A DNA stretch of 64,000 nucleotides. Source: Mycolicibacterium sp. P9-64. Lineage in GTDB: Bacteria > Actinomycetota > Actinomycetes > Mycobacteriales > Mycobacteriaceae. The position numbers and the translations under genes were made by a program. This document shows, piece after piece, positions 8,889 to 18,377 of this stretch; within the stretch, counting starts at the first letter, position 1, and each line of letters begins with the position of its first letter. Below the pieces are notes generated by a model that was not told the origin of the DNA, did no database searches, and saw only the letters and a list, made by a program, of their open reading frames with translations. The stretch is taken from NCBI RefSeq assembly GCF_008329605.1, contig NZ_NPKO01000003.1:682001-746000 (forward strand), read 5' to 3'.

Positions 8889-9401
8889 ATGACATCCCAT
8901 GCTGATATCAGCGAGCTGTTGTTACCCGATTCGGCCACGATGCGGTCAGTGCTCGGCCACTTCTGTACCGGGATCACGGTAATCACCGGGGTTGATGGCG
9001 ACGGCCCCCAGGGGTTCGCCTGCCAGTCGGTCACATCGGTCTCCCTGGACCCGCCGTACGTATCGTTCTGTCCTGCCCGCACCTCGACCAGTTGGCCGCA
9101 GATCCGTCGTTCCGGACGGATCTGTATCAATGTGCTGGCCCACGACCAATACGAAGTGTGCAGCCGTTTCGCGACGAGTGGTGGAGACAAGTTCGCCGGG
9201 CTGCAGTGGTCCGCTGGGAGCAACGGCGCCCCCGTTCTCGCCGGCACGCTCGCCACCATCGAGGCAGAGGTCGTCGCCGAGCACGACGCCGGCGACCACA
9301 CCATCGTCGTCAGCCATGTCACCGGTTTACGCGCGCACACCGATCAGCGACCGCTGCTGTTCTATCGCGGTGGCTATGGAGAATTCGGCAGCGGCCGTTG
9401 A
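8889..9401 (+). CDS. Flavin reductase, HsaB-like component of a two-component monooxygenase
   Basis: This 170-residue protein starts at the ATG at 8889; the frame runs further upstream but that extension looks non-coding. It has the split-barrel flavin reductase fold with TGITVITG, the FMN-binding FACQSVTSVSLDPP and the C-terminal Y-R-G-GYGEF. The closest family I recognise is HsaB, which supplies reduced flavin to the HsaA hydroxylase of steroid ring degradation. No HsaA-type oxygenase is in the window, so its partner must lie elsewhere or be different. The stop overlaps the thioesterase start by four bases (TTGA). Confidence 0.85.
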   Translation: MTSHADISELLLPDSATMRSVLGHFCTGITVITGVDGDGPQGFACQSVTSVSLDPPYVSFCPARTSTSWPQIRRSGRICINVLAHDQYEVCSRFATSGGDKFAGLQWSAGSNGAPVLAGTLATIEAEVVAEHDAGDHTIVVSHVTGLRAHTDQRPLLFYRGGYGEFGSGR

Positions 9402-9985
9402 CCCCCGGCCGCGATGACCCGTTCGTTTCATTGACACGCTCGGTGCGCCGATTGCTGGACGCAACGATTCGCACCGAAGTCCACCCAGCAGTCGTCGCCG
9501 ACGCGCAGTCACATGTGGATGCCGCCGTCGGCTTGCTCAGTCAGGAACTGATGCCCGGTTCCTTCGGCATCCACCGGACGAGGGACGGCCAGATCAGCAT
9601 GCCGGGGAATGTACTCATAGGCGAACGCAATCCAGTGGCCCCGCCGCTGGTGCTACAGCATGAGCCGGACGGTTCGGTGTGGAGCGAGTTCACGCTAGGT
9701 GCCGCGTACGAAGGGCCGGCTGGTCACGTGCACGGCGGTGTCTGCGCCCTCATCCTCGATCACGTTCTCGGCGCGCCGGTCCACCAACCGGGCAAGCCTG
9801 CCTACACCGGAACATTGACGCTCCGATACGTGCGGGGCACTCCGCTCGGAGCGCTTCGGGCGTGCGCAAGCGTGGAGCGGACCGAGGGTGCCAAGACCTT
9901 CACCGTTGGTCACATCGCCGACGACCAAGGAATTACCGTTCACGCTGAAGGCGTGTTCGTGTTCCCCAAGAAGGCAGGATCATGA
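9398..9985 (+). CDS. Hotdog-fold thioesterase (PaaI/4HBT type)
   Basis: I place the start at the TTG at 9398, inside the upstream stop, giving 195 residues. The core GPAGHVHGGVCALILDHVLG is the classic hotdog helix with the H-G-G motif, followed by strands YTGTLTLRYVRGTP and the conserved FTVGHIAD. Such proteins hydrolyse acyl-CoA thioesters, often aromatic or ring-cleavage products. An N-terminal extension of about 75 residues precedes the fold. It overlaps both neighbours (TTGA upstream, ATGA downstream), so the three genes form a tightly coupled operon. Confidence 0.82.
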   Translation: MTPGRDDPFVSLTRSVRRLLDATIRTEVHPAVVADAQSHVDAAVGLLSQELMPGSFGIHRTRDGQISMPGNVLIGERNPVAPPLVLQHEPDGSVWSEFTLGAAYEGPAGHVHGGVCALILDHVLGAPVHQPGKPAYTGTLTLRYVRGTPLGALRACASVERTEGAKTFTVGHIADDQGITVHAEGVFVFPKKAGS

Positions 9986-11532
9986 CGCGGTGGGACGAAG
10001 AGACCGACGTGTTGGTAGCCGGCTCTGGCGGGGGCCTCGCCGGCGCGTATACCGCTGCCCGCGAGGGCCTTTCGGTCGTCGTGGCCGAGGCGTCCGATCA
10101 GTTCGGGGGGACTACGGCGTACTCGGGTGGCGGCGGAATGTGGTTCCCCTGCAATCCCGTGCTGCGTCGGGCCGGCTTCCAGGATTCACTAGATGACGCC
10201 ATGGAGTACTTCCACGCCGTGGTCGGCGACCGCACACCGAACGAATTACAGCGCGCCTACGTGCACGGTGGCGCCAGACTCATCGAATATCTTGAGGCAG
10301 ATCAACACTTCTCGTTCACACCGCTTCCCTGGCCGGACTATTACGGACTGGCGCCACACGCCAAGCTCGACGGCGGTCGGCACACCGTGCCCGAACCCCT
10401 GGACGCCGCTGTGCTTGGGGACCTCGGCGACAACGTCCGCGGTCCACTCGATTTCGAACGGCTGGGATGCGACAGGCCTGACACACTCAGCGGCGGACGG
10501 GCACTGATCGGACGGCTGTTGTCTGCGATCACCGCGTATCCGTCTGCGTCGCTGCGACTCGGCTGCGCAGTCGAGGATTTGGTGACCGAATCCGGCGCGG
10601 TCACCGGCGCGGTGGTCAATGATCGGGGTACTCGCCGGACCATCCGAACGCACCGCGGAGTGCTGCTGGCCACCGGGGGATTCGAACACAACGCGGCGTT
10701 ACGCAAGCAGCACGGGGTGCCGGGGCGATCCGCCGACAGCATGGGCGCTCCGGCCAACATCGGTCTGGCGCTGGAGGCCGGTATCCGTGCGGGCGCTGCC
10801 GTCGATCTCATGGATCAAGCCTGGTGGTCCCCCGGTCTCACCCACCCCGACGGCCGCTCCGCGTTCGCGCTGTGGTTCACCGGCGGCATCTTCGTCAACC
10901 GGCACGGTCGGCGTTTCGTCAATGAGTCCGCACCGTATGACCGAATCGGGCGGGTGATCGTCGACGAACTCGCCAGCGGGTCGCTCGAGCTGCCGTACTG
11001 GATGATCTACGACGATCGGGAAGGCCCTGTGCCACCGGTGAAAGCGACCAACGTCTCGATGGCCGGCACGGAGAAGTACGTCGAGGCCGGCCTGTGGCAC
11101 ACCGCGCCATCCCTGCCCGAACTGGCGGAGAAGATCGGCGTCGACCCCGACAATCTGGTGGCCACCGTGCAACGGTTCAACGCCTTCGCCGCCTCCGGCG
11201 TGGACGACGATTTCCACCGCGGCGACGAAGGGTATGACCGAGCCTTCTCCGGTGGGTTGTCACCCATGGTGCCAATCGAGGACGGTCCGTTCCATGCGGC
11301 AGCCTTCGGGCTGTCCGATCTCGGCACCAAGGGCGGTTTGGTGACCGACCCGCATGGTCAGGTGATCAACACGTCGGGAACGCCGATTCCCGGACTTTAC
11401 GCTGCGGGAAACACCATGGCCGCCGTCAGTGGCACCGCCTATCCTGGTGGCGGAATACCGATCGGTGCATCCATGCTCTTCAGCCATCTGGCTGCGCTGC
11501 ACATGGCGGCGCACGACGCGCGGTGGATCTGA
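9982..11532 (+). CDS. Second FAD-dependent KstD-like dehydrogenase
   Basis: This 516-residue flavoprotein has VAGSGGGLAGA at the N terminus, TTAYSGGGGMW, and the catalytic Tyr-x-Gly-x-Gly motif at Y487-G491 (AYPGGGIPIG). It therefore keeps the residues expected of a 3-ketosteroid-delta1-dehydrogenase or delta4-dehydrogenase. It differs clearly from the other KstD-like protein 2 kb upstream, so the two probably act on different intermediates. Its ATG overlaps the thioesterase stop (ATGA). It is convergent with the PhyH-type gene with only 54 bp between them. Confidence 0.85.
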   Translation: MTRWDEETDVLVAGSGGGLAGAYTAAREGLSVVVAEASDQFGGTTAYSGGGGMWFPCNPVLRRAGFQDSLDDAMEYFHAVVGDRTPNELQRAYVHGGARLIEYLEADQHFSFTPLPWPDYYGLAPHAKLDGGRHTVPEPLDAAVLGDLGDNVRGPLDFERLGCDRPDTLSGGRALIGRLLSAITAYPSASLRLGCAVEDLVTESGAVTGAVVNDRGTRRTIRTHRGVLLATGGFEHNAALRKQHGVPGRSADSMGAPANIGLALEAGIRAGAAVDLMDQAWWSPGLTHPDGRSAFALWFTGGIFVNRHGRRFVNESAPYDRIGRVIVDELASGSLELPYWMIYDDREGPVPPVKATNVSMAGTEKYVEAGLWHTAPSLPELAEKIGVDPDNLVATVQRFNAFAASGVDDDFHRGDEGYDRAFSGGLSPMVPIEDGPFHAAAFGLSDLGTKGGLVTDPHGQVINTSGTPIPGLYAAGNTMAAVSGTAYPGGGIPIGASMLFSHLAALHMAAHDARWI

Positions 11533-11586
11533 CGTCCTGAACGAGATCGGTATCCCTTGAGGAACCAACGACTCGTTTCGTTCGGG

Positions 11587-12471
11587 TCAGGCCGGCGCGT
11601 GAACCCGCAGCTGACGTCCGAGAACGGTTTCAGGGGCGCGCGAGGCTGGTTCGTCGAACTCTGGGCTCGTGCAGAACCCGAGTGCGAAGTTGCCCATCGT
11701 GTAGCCCAACAGATCAGCGAGGTCTGGATCGAGGTGCTTCGCGACATCAGGTGGGCAGGACAAGAATTGGTTCTCCTCTTGACGAAGCCACGCCAGCGAG
11801 TAGGTGATGTTCATGCCGATCCGCGGGCTGCTGGACCGATTCGCAGCACCTGCATGGATGACCGATCCCGTATACAGGACAACCGATCCACGCGACATTT
11901 CGGCTTGGACGCATTCCGCCGGTTGCGCCTCGCGATCGGCTTCTGAGCCGTCGAAATCCCACCGATGACTGCCTGGAGCGACAGTCGTGGCGCCGTTCTC
12001 AGTCGTGAAGTCGGTCAAGGCGTAGATCGCGTTGAACTGCGGCTCGATACGGCGTGGAAGGCCGCCGGCGCCTTCGAAGCCGGTGCCGCGACCACCCCAG
12101 ACGAAACGGTCCCGGTGCAGCGGTTGCGCCGCCTGACCAGGTAAAATCGTAATGAGCTGAGTCAAGTTGAGCTGAATGCGCTCGCAGAAGGGGCCGAGCA
12201 CCGCGTTGGCCGCGCCCAGCACCAACGGGTGCATGACGACCGGGCGGACGGCAGGACTTTGCGCAACGAGGCCACCCGTTCGCTTCGTCTTTCGGCCGGC
12301 CCACTCGTCACCACTCGGTTCGGTCCGATCGATGAGCGGCGTCAGTTCGGCGTCGAGGCTGCCCAGCGTCTCCGGCGAGAGGACGTCGCGCACGATGCAT
12401 GCGCCATCCCGCTCGATCGCAGCGACAACGTCAGCGACGTCTCGTTCGGGCCCAAGGGTTTCCAGGTTCAT
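11587..12471 (-). CDS. Phytanoyl-CoA dioxygenase (PhyH) family protein
   Basis: This 294-residue protein starts at the ATG at 12471, with AGGA just upstream. It holds the full Fe(II)/2-oxoglutarate set: H119-x-D121 (PLHRDRFVW), distal H206 (SVIHAGAANRS) and R217 for 2-oxoglutarate. Members hydroxylate alkyl or acyl carbons; many bacterial ones act on small metabolites or natural products. It faces the KstD-like operon convergently and diverges from the permease gene across a 407-bp gap. The substrate is not predictable from sequence. Confidence 0.88.
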   Translation of the reverse strand: MNLETLGPERDVADVVAAIERDGACIVRDVLSPETLGSLDAELTPLIDRTEPSGDEWAGRKTKRTGGLVAQSPAVRPVVMHPLVLGAANAVLGPFCERIQLNLTQLITILPGQAAQPLHRDRFVWGGRGTGFEGAGGLPRRIEPQFNAIYALTDFTTENGATTVAPGSHRWDFDGSEADREAQPAECVQAEMSRGSVVLYTGSVIHAGAANRSSSPRIGMNITYSLAWLRQEENQFLSCPPDVAKHLDPDLADLLGYTMGNFALGFCTSPEFDEPASRAPETVLGRQLRVHAPA

Positions 12472-12878
12472 CCGGGTCCTCACTTTCAAAGGTTCTCTGA
12501 CCAGGCCCCACATTCCTCGACCCGTGTCCCGGACGATAAGCGCCAATTCGACGCATCTTTTCGTCGAGGACCACCCATCGGGAGAACTTCTGAACGACGT
12601 CGCGGTCTGGCACGACGACGATGGGATGTACTCCGACCCCGCCCAACAGCCCACGCGATACGTGCATCGAAACCGAGTCGCGATGGACTGAGCTGGGGAT
12701 ATGTCGAGGACTATTCCTATTGCCAGCGTCCACTCTTTCGATTTCTGCGGATTTGACGCGCGCAGGTGCGAACCTTCCGAACGTTAGGTAGTTTTCTTTC
12801 CACCACCAACCGAGTGGGCTACGTCACAGCACAGGTTGCCAGATCGACTGATGCCTTAGACAGTTAGGAAAGCGCACC
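12472..12878. other. 407-bp intergenic region between PhyH-type and permease genes
   Basis: This is the promoter region of two divergent genes. Open frames here are short, unlike any family I know, and look like chance. The only clear element is the repeat motif at 12774-12792. A weak ribosome site (TTAGGAAAG) precedes the permease ATG at 12879. Confidence 0.6.
12774..12792 (+). promoter_or_regulatory. Putative regulon operator, copy A
   Basis: CTTCCGAACGTTAGGTAGT lies 86 bp upstream of the permease start. It matches the site at 30094-30113 in 18 of 19 positions and shares the ACGTTAGGTAGT core with the site at 26060-26074, with one change. The role as an operator is inferred from recurrence upstream of several units. 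Confidence 0.55.
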
Positions 12879-14408
12879 ATGAGTACTGCACAAGCCGCCT
12901 CGGGCGACCCGCTGATACCTCCGCCGACAGAGACCCGCCTGTCGGGCAAGCTTGGCACCGCCTCACTGGTCCTCACCGTGTTGGCGTTCTCCGCTCCCAT
13001 CGTCACCGTCTCGGGCTACATCGCCTTCGCGATCGGCTTCGTCGGCCAAGCCGCCACCTTGGCATGGGTGGTGTCCACCGCCGTACTGCTGATCTTCTCG
13101 GTCGGATACATGACGATGACCCGCCACATTCAGCGACCCGGCGCGTTCTATGCCTACATTTCGCTCGGTCTTGGCCGGGTGTTCGGCGTCGGCAGCGCCT
13201 TCCTGGCGACGGTCTCGTACATTCTGATCGCGGTGGGGGTCTACGCATTCGCCGGCTTGATGCTCTCGCAGACGATTACGCATCTTGGTGGCCCGACCAT
13301 CCCGTGGTGGGCCGCTTCTGCAGCGGGCTGGGTCTTGATCACCGCACTCGGACACTTCAACGTCGAGTTGTCCGCCAAAGTCCTCGGCACGGTGATGGTG
13401 CTTGAGGTCATCCTGGTCGCGATCTTCAATGGCTTCACCCTGGCCAAGGGCGGCGCGAGTGGACTGTCCGTCGAGCCGCTGAATCCAGCGTTGTTCATCG
13501 GTGCCGGCACCGGCATGGCGCTGCTGTTCGCCCTCGGAAACTTCATTGGCTTCGAGGCGACCGCGTTGTTCCGCGACGAAGTACGCGAACCGGCCAAGAC
13601 CGTTCCTCGGGCCACCTACCTCTCCGTGATCCTGATTGGTGTGTTCTACGCCATCTCGGCCTACTCCATGGTCATCGCCTACGGCGGATCCGACGCTGGG
13701 CAGCGAGCCATCGACGACCCCACCACGATGTTCAGCGATGCGATGGCTCGCTACGTCAGCCCGACACTGTCAACCATCACCCTGGTTCTCGTCGCGACGT
13801 CGGCTCTGGCGTCGGTGTTGTCAGTGCACAACGTTGTTGCCCGTTACCTGCAGAACCTGTCCGCTGACCACGCACTGCCCTTCTATCTCGCGGCAGTCCA
13901 TCCGCGTCACAAGTCGCCCTACCGGGCATCTTTCGCGTCCTCGGTCATCATGGCCGTCTTGCTCATCGTGGCCGGCCTCTTCATGCCTGCCCCGCTGATC
14001 CAAGGTACGGGCAGCGGACTCGGCACCGCGGGGGTCCTCATCCTGATGGCCTTCGTGAGCGTTGCGGTGATCAGGTACTTCGCCCGCACCGGTGTACCCG
14101 TTGGGGAAAGCAAGTGGAAGGTGACGATTGCTCCGATCATCGCAGCGGTCGCAATGGGCGCGGTCGTGATCTTCGGCATCATCAGGTTCGACCTCCTCGT
14201 CGGCGGTGAGCCGGGTGAGAACCTGTGGATGCTGCTGGTGCTGCTGGCCTTCCTGTTGGCCGGTTGCCTTGTCGCGCTGCATCTCAAGCGCAACAAGCCC
14301 GAGCTCTATCGAGGGCTCGGGCGCGCCGTCGGGGACGACCCGACAACCGACCCCACCGGCGAAGCGCAGGCTCAGGGCGTTCCCACTGCGGCGCCCGTAA
14401 CCAACTGA
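12879..14408 (+). CDS. APC-superfamily amino acid/amine permease
   Basis: This 509-residue membrane protein has about twelve hydrophobic segments. The first half holds the APC features ITVSGYIAFAIGF-like unwound TM1, GAFYAYISLGLGR in TM3 and FIGFEATALFRDEVREPAKTVPRA in TM6 and the following loop. The latter is typical of amino acid/polyamine/organocation antiporters or symporters. The C-terminal tail is hydrophilic and proline/threonine-rich. It sits alone on its strand, behind a long promoter region with operator copy A, and is followed by a terminator. Import of the compound degraded by neighbouring genes is plausible but unproven. Confidence 0.88.
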   Translation: MSTAQAASGDPLIPPPTETRLSGKLGTASLVLTVLAFSAPIVTVSGYIAFAIGFVGQAATLAWVVSTAVLLIFSVGYMTMTRHIQRPGAFYAYISLGLGRVFGVGSAFLATVSYILIAVGVYAFAGLMLSQTITHLGGPTIPWWAASAAGWVLITALGHFNVELSAKVLGTVMVLEVILVAIFNGFTLAKGGASGLSVEPLNPALFIGAGTGMALLFALGNFIGFEATALFRDEVREPAKTVPRATYLSVILIGVFYAISAYSMVIAYGGSDAGQRAIDDPTTMFSDAMARYVSPTLSTITLVLVATSALASVLSVHNVVARYLQNLSADHALPFYLAAVHPRHKSPYRASFASSVIMAVLLIVAGLFMPAPLIQGTGSGLGTAGVLILMAFVSVAVIRYFARTGVPVGESKWKVTIAPIIAAVAMGAVVIFGIIRFDLLVGGEPGENLWMLLVLLAFLLAGCLVALHLKRNKPELYRGLGRAVGDDPTTDPTGEAQAQGVPTAAPVTN

Positions 14409-14424
14409 TCGTTCAGCGAGTAGT

Positions 14425-14484
14425 CCCCCGGCGGTGGTCCGAGACATGTTGCACACCAACGTGTATCGCGCACCACCCCGGGGG
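14425..14484. terminator. Inverted repeat between convergent genes
   Basis: The left arm CCCCCGGCGGTGGT (14425-14438) pairs with ACCACCCCGGGGG (14472-14484) except for one bulged base. The loop holds a smaller hairpin (CACAC/GTGT). It lies between the convergent permease and FAD/Fe-S oxidase genes and probably ends both transcripts, although no T-run follows. Confidence 0.6.
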
Positions 14485-14527
14485 ATTCGCCGGTCGGCAT
14501 CGGCGGTTCGATTGACGGGCTGGGCCG

Positions 14528-17365
14528 CTAGGCGGGCAGATGACCGGCGAGGAGCTCAGCCAGGTGCACGCTTGCCCTGCCAGCCAACTGGTCGATCTGG
14601 GTTCGGCACGAAAACCCGTCGGCCAGAACGACGGTCGCCGGCGAGGCGGCGCGCAGGGCAGGGAGTAGCTGGCTTTCTGCGATGGTGACTGACACGTCGT
14701 AGTGGCCGCGTTCAGCACCGAAGTTTCCAGCGAGACCGCAGCATCCGCCGACGGCCGTCACCCGGGCCCCGGCTCTCTCGAGAAGGGCGCGGTCGGTGTC
14801 CCAGCCCAGGACGGCGTGATGGTGGCAGTGCGGTTGGGCAACGATCTCGACGCCGGACAGGTCGGGTGGTTGATAGTTCGTGTCGGCGCTGAGCAACTCG
14901 GCGAGAGTCTTGACCGCCGCGGACACCTCCACCGCCTGCGGGGTATCGATGAGCTCGCGCAGATCCGTCCGCAACGTCGCGGTGCAGGAGGGCTCAATGC
15001 CAAGCACCGTCATACCCCGGCTGACGTAGGGGTGTAATTCCGAGACAGTGCGTTGCAGGCGCCGACGTGCGCCGTCCAGCTGCCCGGTGGAGATCCACGT
15101 AAGTCCGCAGCAGACCGACCGCCGGGGCACGAACACGCGATAGCCCGCGGTGTGCAGGACATCAAGTAGCGCGGTGACGTTCTGCGGTGTGAAAGTCTCG
15201 GAGAACGTGTCGATGAAGAGGACCACGTCCCGACCAGACGAATCTGGTGGCGGTAGGCCCCTTTTCGTCGACCGCTCCAACCGATGTGAACGTCCGGCAA
15301 TCCGCGGAATCGAACGCCGCGAATCGACACCGGCCACCCACGCCGTGACGGGGTGAGTCCAGCGGACGGCCGTCAGTCGGTTGACGAGACCGGGTGCGCG
15401 CCTGGCGAGGCGCAGCCATCTCGGCAACAGACCCAGCGAGTAGTGCGACCGCGGCCGGAGGCGATGACGGTACTTGTGATGAAGCGCCTCGGACTTGTAG
15501 GTCGCCATGTCGACACCGGTCGGGCAATCGGATCTACAGCCCTTACAGCTCAGGCACAGGTCGAGTGCGTCGCTGACCACAGGTGATGACAGGCCGTCCC
15601 TGCCGAGCGCCCCGCTCACCGCGTCTTGCAGCACCCGGGCTCGCCCGCGGGTGGAGTCCTTCTCATCTCGGGTGGCGTGAAACGACGGGCACATCACGCT
15701 GGTGGCCGAGGGATTCGGTGCCACGCACCGCCCGACGCCCGTGCACCGGTGCACCGCCCCGAACAAGTTCTCGACGTCATGGGGGTAATTGAACTTCAAC
15801 GGGATTCGCGTGCTCGCCGCGCCGTACCGGACATTGGCTGAAGCTGGTCGCGGCTCGACGATGATGCCAGGATTCATCAGGTTGGCAGGGTCGAAGTGAG
15901 CCTTCACTCGTGCGAAGAGGTCGATGGCCGACGCCGAGTACATCCGGGCCAGCAACGCGCTACGTGCCCGGCCGTCGCCGTGCTCGCCCGACATGGAGCC
16001 GCCATATTTGGTGACGAGTTCTGCCGCATCGATCAGGAACCGTTCGTAGCGACCCCGGCCGTCGTCGCTGTCGAGATCGAAGTCGATGCGCACATGCACG
16101 CATCCGTCGCCGAAATGACCATAGGGCACGCCAAATAGGTTGTGGTGGCTCAACAATTCCTCGAACTGCGCAAGGTATCCTGCAAGGTGTTCGGGAGGAA
16201 CTGCGGCGTCCTCCCAGCCAGCGTGCGCGGGGCGCCCACCTGGGGTGCGGGCTACCAGCCCGGAACCATCCTCCCGAATCTTCCACAGCGCTGCGGCTTC
16301 GGCGGTGGAGTGCACCAAGCGGGACTCCAGCGCGCCGCTGGCCGCGGCGGCACCTCGGGCTCGAGACTTTAGTTCGCCGAGGTCTTCTCCCGCGAATTCG
16401 ACGAATAGCCAGCCCGCGCCGCGGGGTAGGTCGGGCACCGCGCCTGGACGGACGGCGGAGACGACATCGGTGATCCTACTGTCGAGTCCTTCGCAGGCCA
16501 CGGGCGAGAAACGCAAGATCTCAGGTACGGCGGCCGCGGCGGCGATCATGTCCGCGAAGCCGAGGACGACCATCAACCGGTGGGTGGCCTCGCTGACTAG
16601 TCGGACGTCGGCTTCCACGACTACGGCCAGGGTTCCTTCGGACCCGACGAGCAATCTCGAGACATCGAACCGGTTTTCGGGCAGTAGCGCTTCGAGTGCA
16701 TATCCGGAGACTTGGCGTCCGAGGCGACCGAATTCGGTGCGGATCGTGGCTAGTGAGCCTGCCGCAGTCTCTCGTAAACCCTCCAGTAACGGTGACCTCG
16801 CGTCCGTGGTCGGCGCGTAGCTGCCCAAGAGTAGGTGTTCTCCTGCAATGGTGACGGCACGTAGACCAAGCACGTTGTCGCTGGTGCGACCGTAACCCAA
16901 AGCTCTTGAACCGCAGGCATTATTGCCGATCATGCCGCCAATGGTGCATCGCGAATGCGAAGAGGGATCGGGCCCGAACCGTAACCCCCGTTGGACGGCG
17001 TGGCGCTGTAGTGTCGCGTGCGCCACTCCGGGTTGCACTCGCGCCGAGGATGTCTCGGCGTCGATGTCGAGCACACCGTTGAGGTGGCGGCTGTGGTCGA
17101 TGACGATGCCGGTACCCACCGCGTTTCCGGCGATGGAGGTTCCGGCGCCCCGGCTGGTGACGGGTACGGAGTTGAGCGAGCACGCGGCGACGATGGCGTC
17201 GACATCGTCGCGCGTCCGTGGGAAGGCGACCGCACCGGGTTGAACGCGGTAGATCGAGGCATCCGACGAATAGAGCGCACGGGTGAGTGCAGTGTCGTCG
17301 ACGGCGACGCCTTCACGGCGCAGAGCGCTCAGCGCGGCTGAGAGGTCGCCGCCGTCGGACGTCAT
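14528..17365 (-). CDS. FAD-linked oxidase with Fe-S domain (D-2-hydroxyglutarate/D-lactate dehydrogenase type)
   Basis: This 945-residue protein combines four parts. A PCMH-type FAD domain occupies about residues 30-210, with the VTSRGAGTSIAGNAVG motif. An FAD-oxidase C-terminal domain runs to about 520, with YGHFGDGCVHVRI. A ferredoxin-like stretch has LCLSCKGCRSDCPTG and other cysteines. Two CCG cysteine-rich domains (RSVCCGLTW, VGGCCGLAGNFG) close the protein. The layout matches the YdiJ-type D-2-hydroxyglutarate dehydrogenases and GlcD/GlpC-fused D-lactate oxidases. They oxidise a D-2-hydroxy acid and hand electrons to the quinone pool. A D-2-hydroxyacid dehydrogenase gene lies 5.4 kb away, so 2-hydroxy-acid metabolism may be a theme here. 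Confidence 0.88.
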   Translation of the reverse strand: MTSDGGDLSAALSALRREGVAVDDTALTRALYSSDASIYRVQPGAVAFPRTRDDVDAIVAACSLNSVPVTSRGAGTSIAGNAVGTGIVIDHSRHLNGVLDIDAETSSARVQPGVAHATLQRHAVQRGLRFGPDPSSHSRCTIGGMIGNNACGSRALGYGRTSDNVLGLRAVTIAGEHLLLGSYAPTTDARSPLLEGLRETAAGSLATIRTEFGRLGRQVSGYALEALLPENRFDVSRLLVGSEGTLAVVVEADVRLVSEATHRLMVVLGFADMIAAAAAVPEILRFSPVACEGLDSRITDVVSAVRPGAVPDLPRGAGWLFVEFAGEDLGELKSRARGAAAASGALESRLVHSTAEAAALWKIREDGSGLVARTPGGRPAHAGWEDAAVPPEHLAGYLAQFEELLSHHNLFGVPYGHFGDGCVHVRIDFDLDSDDGRGRYERFLIDAAELVTKYGGSMSGEHGDGRARSALLARMYSASAIDLFARVKAHFDPANLMNPGIIVEPRPASANVRYGAASTRIPLKFNYPHDVENLFGAVHRCTGVGRCVAPNPSATSVMCPSFHATRDEKDSTRGRARVLQDAVSGALGRDGLSSPVVSDALDLCLSCKGCRSDCPTGVDMATYKSEALHHKYRHRLRPRSHYSLGLLPRWLRLARRAPGLVNRLTAVRWTHPVTAWVAGVDSRRSIPRIAGRSHRLERSTKRGLPPPDSSGRDVVLFIDTFSETFTPQNVTALLDVLHTAGYRVFVPRRSVCCGLTWISTGQLDGARRRLQRTVSELHPYVSRGMTVLGIEPSCTATLRTDLRELIDTPQAVEVSAAVKTLAELLSADTNYQPPDLSGVEIVAQPHCHHHAVLGWDTDRALLERAGARVTAVGGCCGLAGNFGAERGHYDVSVTIAESQLLPALRAASPATVVLADGFSCRTQIDQLAGRASVHLAELLAGHLPA

Positions 17366-17454
17366 CTACGTTGCCCTTCCAATGAACCGCGGCAGTCGCG
17401 CTTTGGCGCATGGTGAGGTCACACTATGCCGCTCACCCCACGGTAGCCCAACTG

Positions 17455-18339
17455 CTACTTGACGATGTTGCGCAGCGTCCCCACGCCGGAGACCTCGACC
17501 TCGACGACGTCACCGGCGTGAAGCCATTGTGGGGGCTGACGTTTGGCGCCGATCCCCTCAGGTGTTCCGGTGGCAATGATGTCGCCGGGCGCCAATTCCA
17601 GGAAATGTGAGATGTAGGCGATGATCCTGGCAACGGGGAAGATCATGTTGTGTGTATTCGATCCCTGCATCGGTAGGCCATTCACCCGGGTAGCGAGGTT
17701 TAGCGACTGCAGGTCTCCGAGCTCGTCGAGGGTGACCAAGGCAGGCCCGCATGGCGTCGACCGGTCGACCGCCTTGCCCGGCAGCCATTGCGTACCCCGG
17801 TACTGCAGGTCCCGCGCCGTCACGTCGTTGAGCACCGTCACGCCAGCCACGTAGCTCAAGGCGTCGCTCACCGAAGCATGATGACAGCGACGGCCGATGA
17901 CGACGGCCAGCTCACCCTCGAAGTCCACGTTGTCCGAGACATCGGAGCAGTCAATGGCGTCGAAGGGCCCGATGAGACTGCTGGCGAACTTGGCGAAGAT
18001 GTCCGGGTGCTCGGGCAGTTTGCGCCCGGTCTCCCCCACGTGATCGGCGTAGTTCAGTCCGACGCAAAGTACCTTGGCGGGATTGGGCACCGGTGGCCCA
18101 AGTTGCAGGTCCGCCATCGTCCCTGCGGGTGCGACCGCCGACGGCGCCAATTGGGCGGTCCGTGCCCCGAACTCGCCAAGGCGTCCTCCGGCTGACTCGA
18201 GAAACTCACGTACCGAAGCGAACGGCAAGCCCTCCACCTCGCCGATCGCATAGAGCGCATCGTTCAAGTTGAGAACATTGTCGCCGCTTTGCATTCCGGG
18301 CAGCCATCGGTTGGCCGATGAGTAAGTGACAAGTCGCAT
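17455..18339 (-). CDS. Fumarylacetoacetate hydrolase (FAH) family protein
   Basis: This 294-residue protein has the FAH-fold metal site: CVGLNYADHVGE and the acidic DFEGELAVVIG, with a later NDVTARDLQ and IATGTPEGIG. The family includes acylpyruvate hydrolases, 2-oxo-hept-3-ene-1,7-dioate hydratases and decarboxylases at the end of ring-cleavage pathways. It is last in a minus-strand run with an aldehyde dehydrogenase and a Baeyer-Villiger monooxygenase. The next gene starts 38 bp upstream, which supports one transcript. Hydrolysis of a C-C or enol-type bond after ring opening is the likely job. Confidence 0.88.
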   Translation of the reverse strand: MRLVTYSSANRWLPGMQSGDNVLNLNDALYAIGEVEGLPFASVREFLESAGGRLGEFGARTAQLAPSAVAPAGTMADLQLGPPVPNPAKVLCVGLNYADHVGETGRKLPEHPDIFAKFASSLIGPFDAIDCSDVSDNVDFEGELAVVIGRRCHHASVSDALSYVAGVTVLNDVTARDLQYRGTQWLPGKAVDRSTPCGPALVTLDELGDLQSLNLATRVNGLPMQGSNTHNMIFPVARIIAYISHFLELAPGDIIATGTPEGIGAKRQPPQWLHAGDVVEVEVSGVGTLRNIVK

Positions 18340-18377
18340 GGTGGGGCGTCGCTTTCTGTACTGATGAATCGAAGAGC

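Noticed and set aside
11533..12756. Several plus-strand frames across the PhyH-type gene and its upstream region
   Set aside because: Their translations are arginine/proline-rich shadows of the minus-strand gene, with no start signals or family resemblance.
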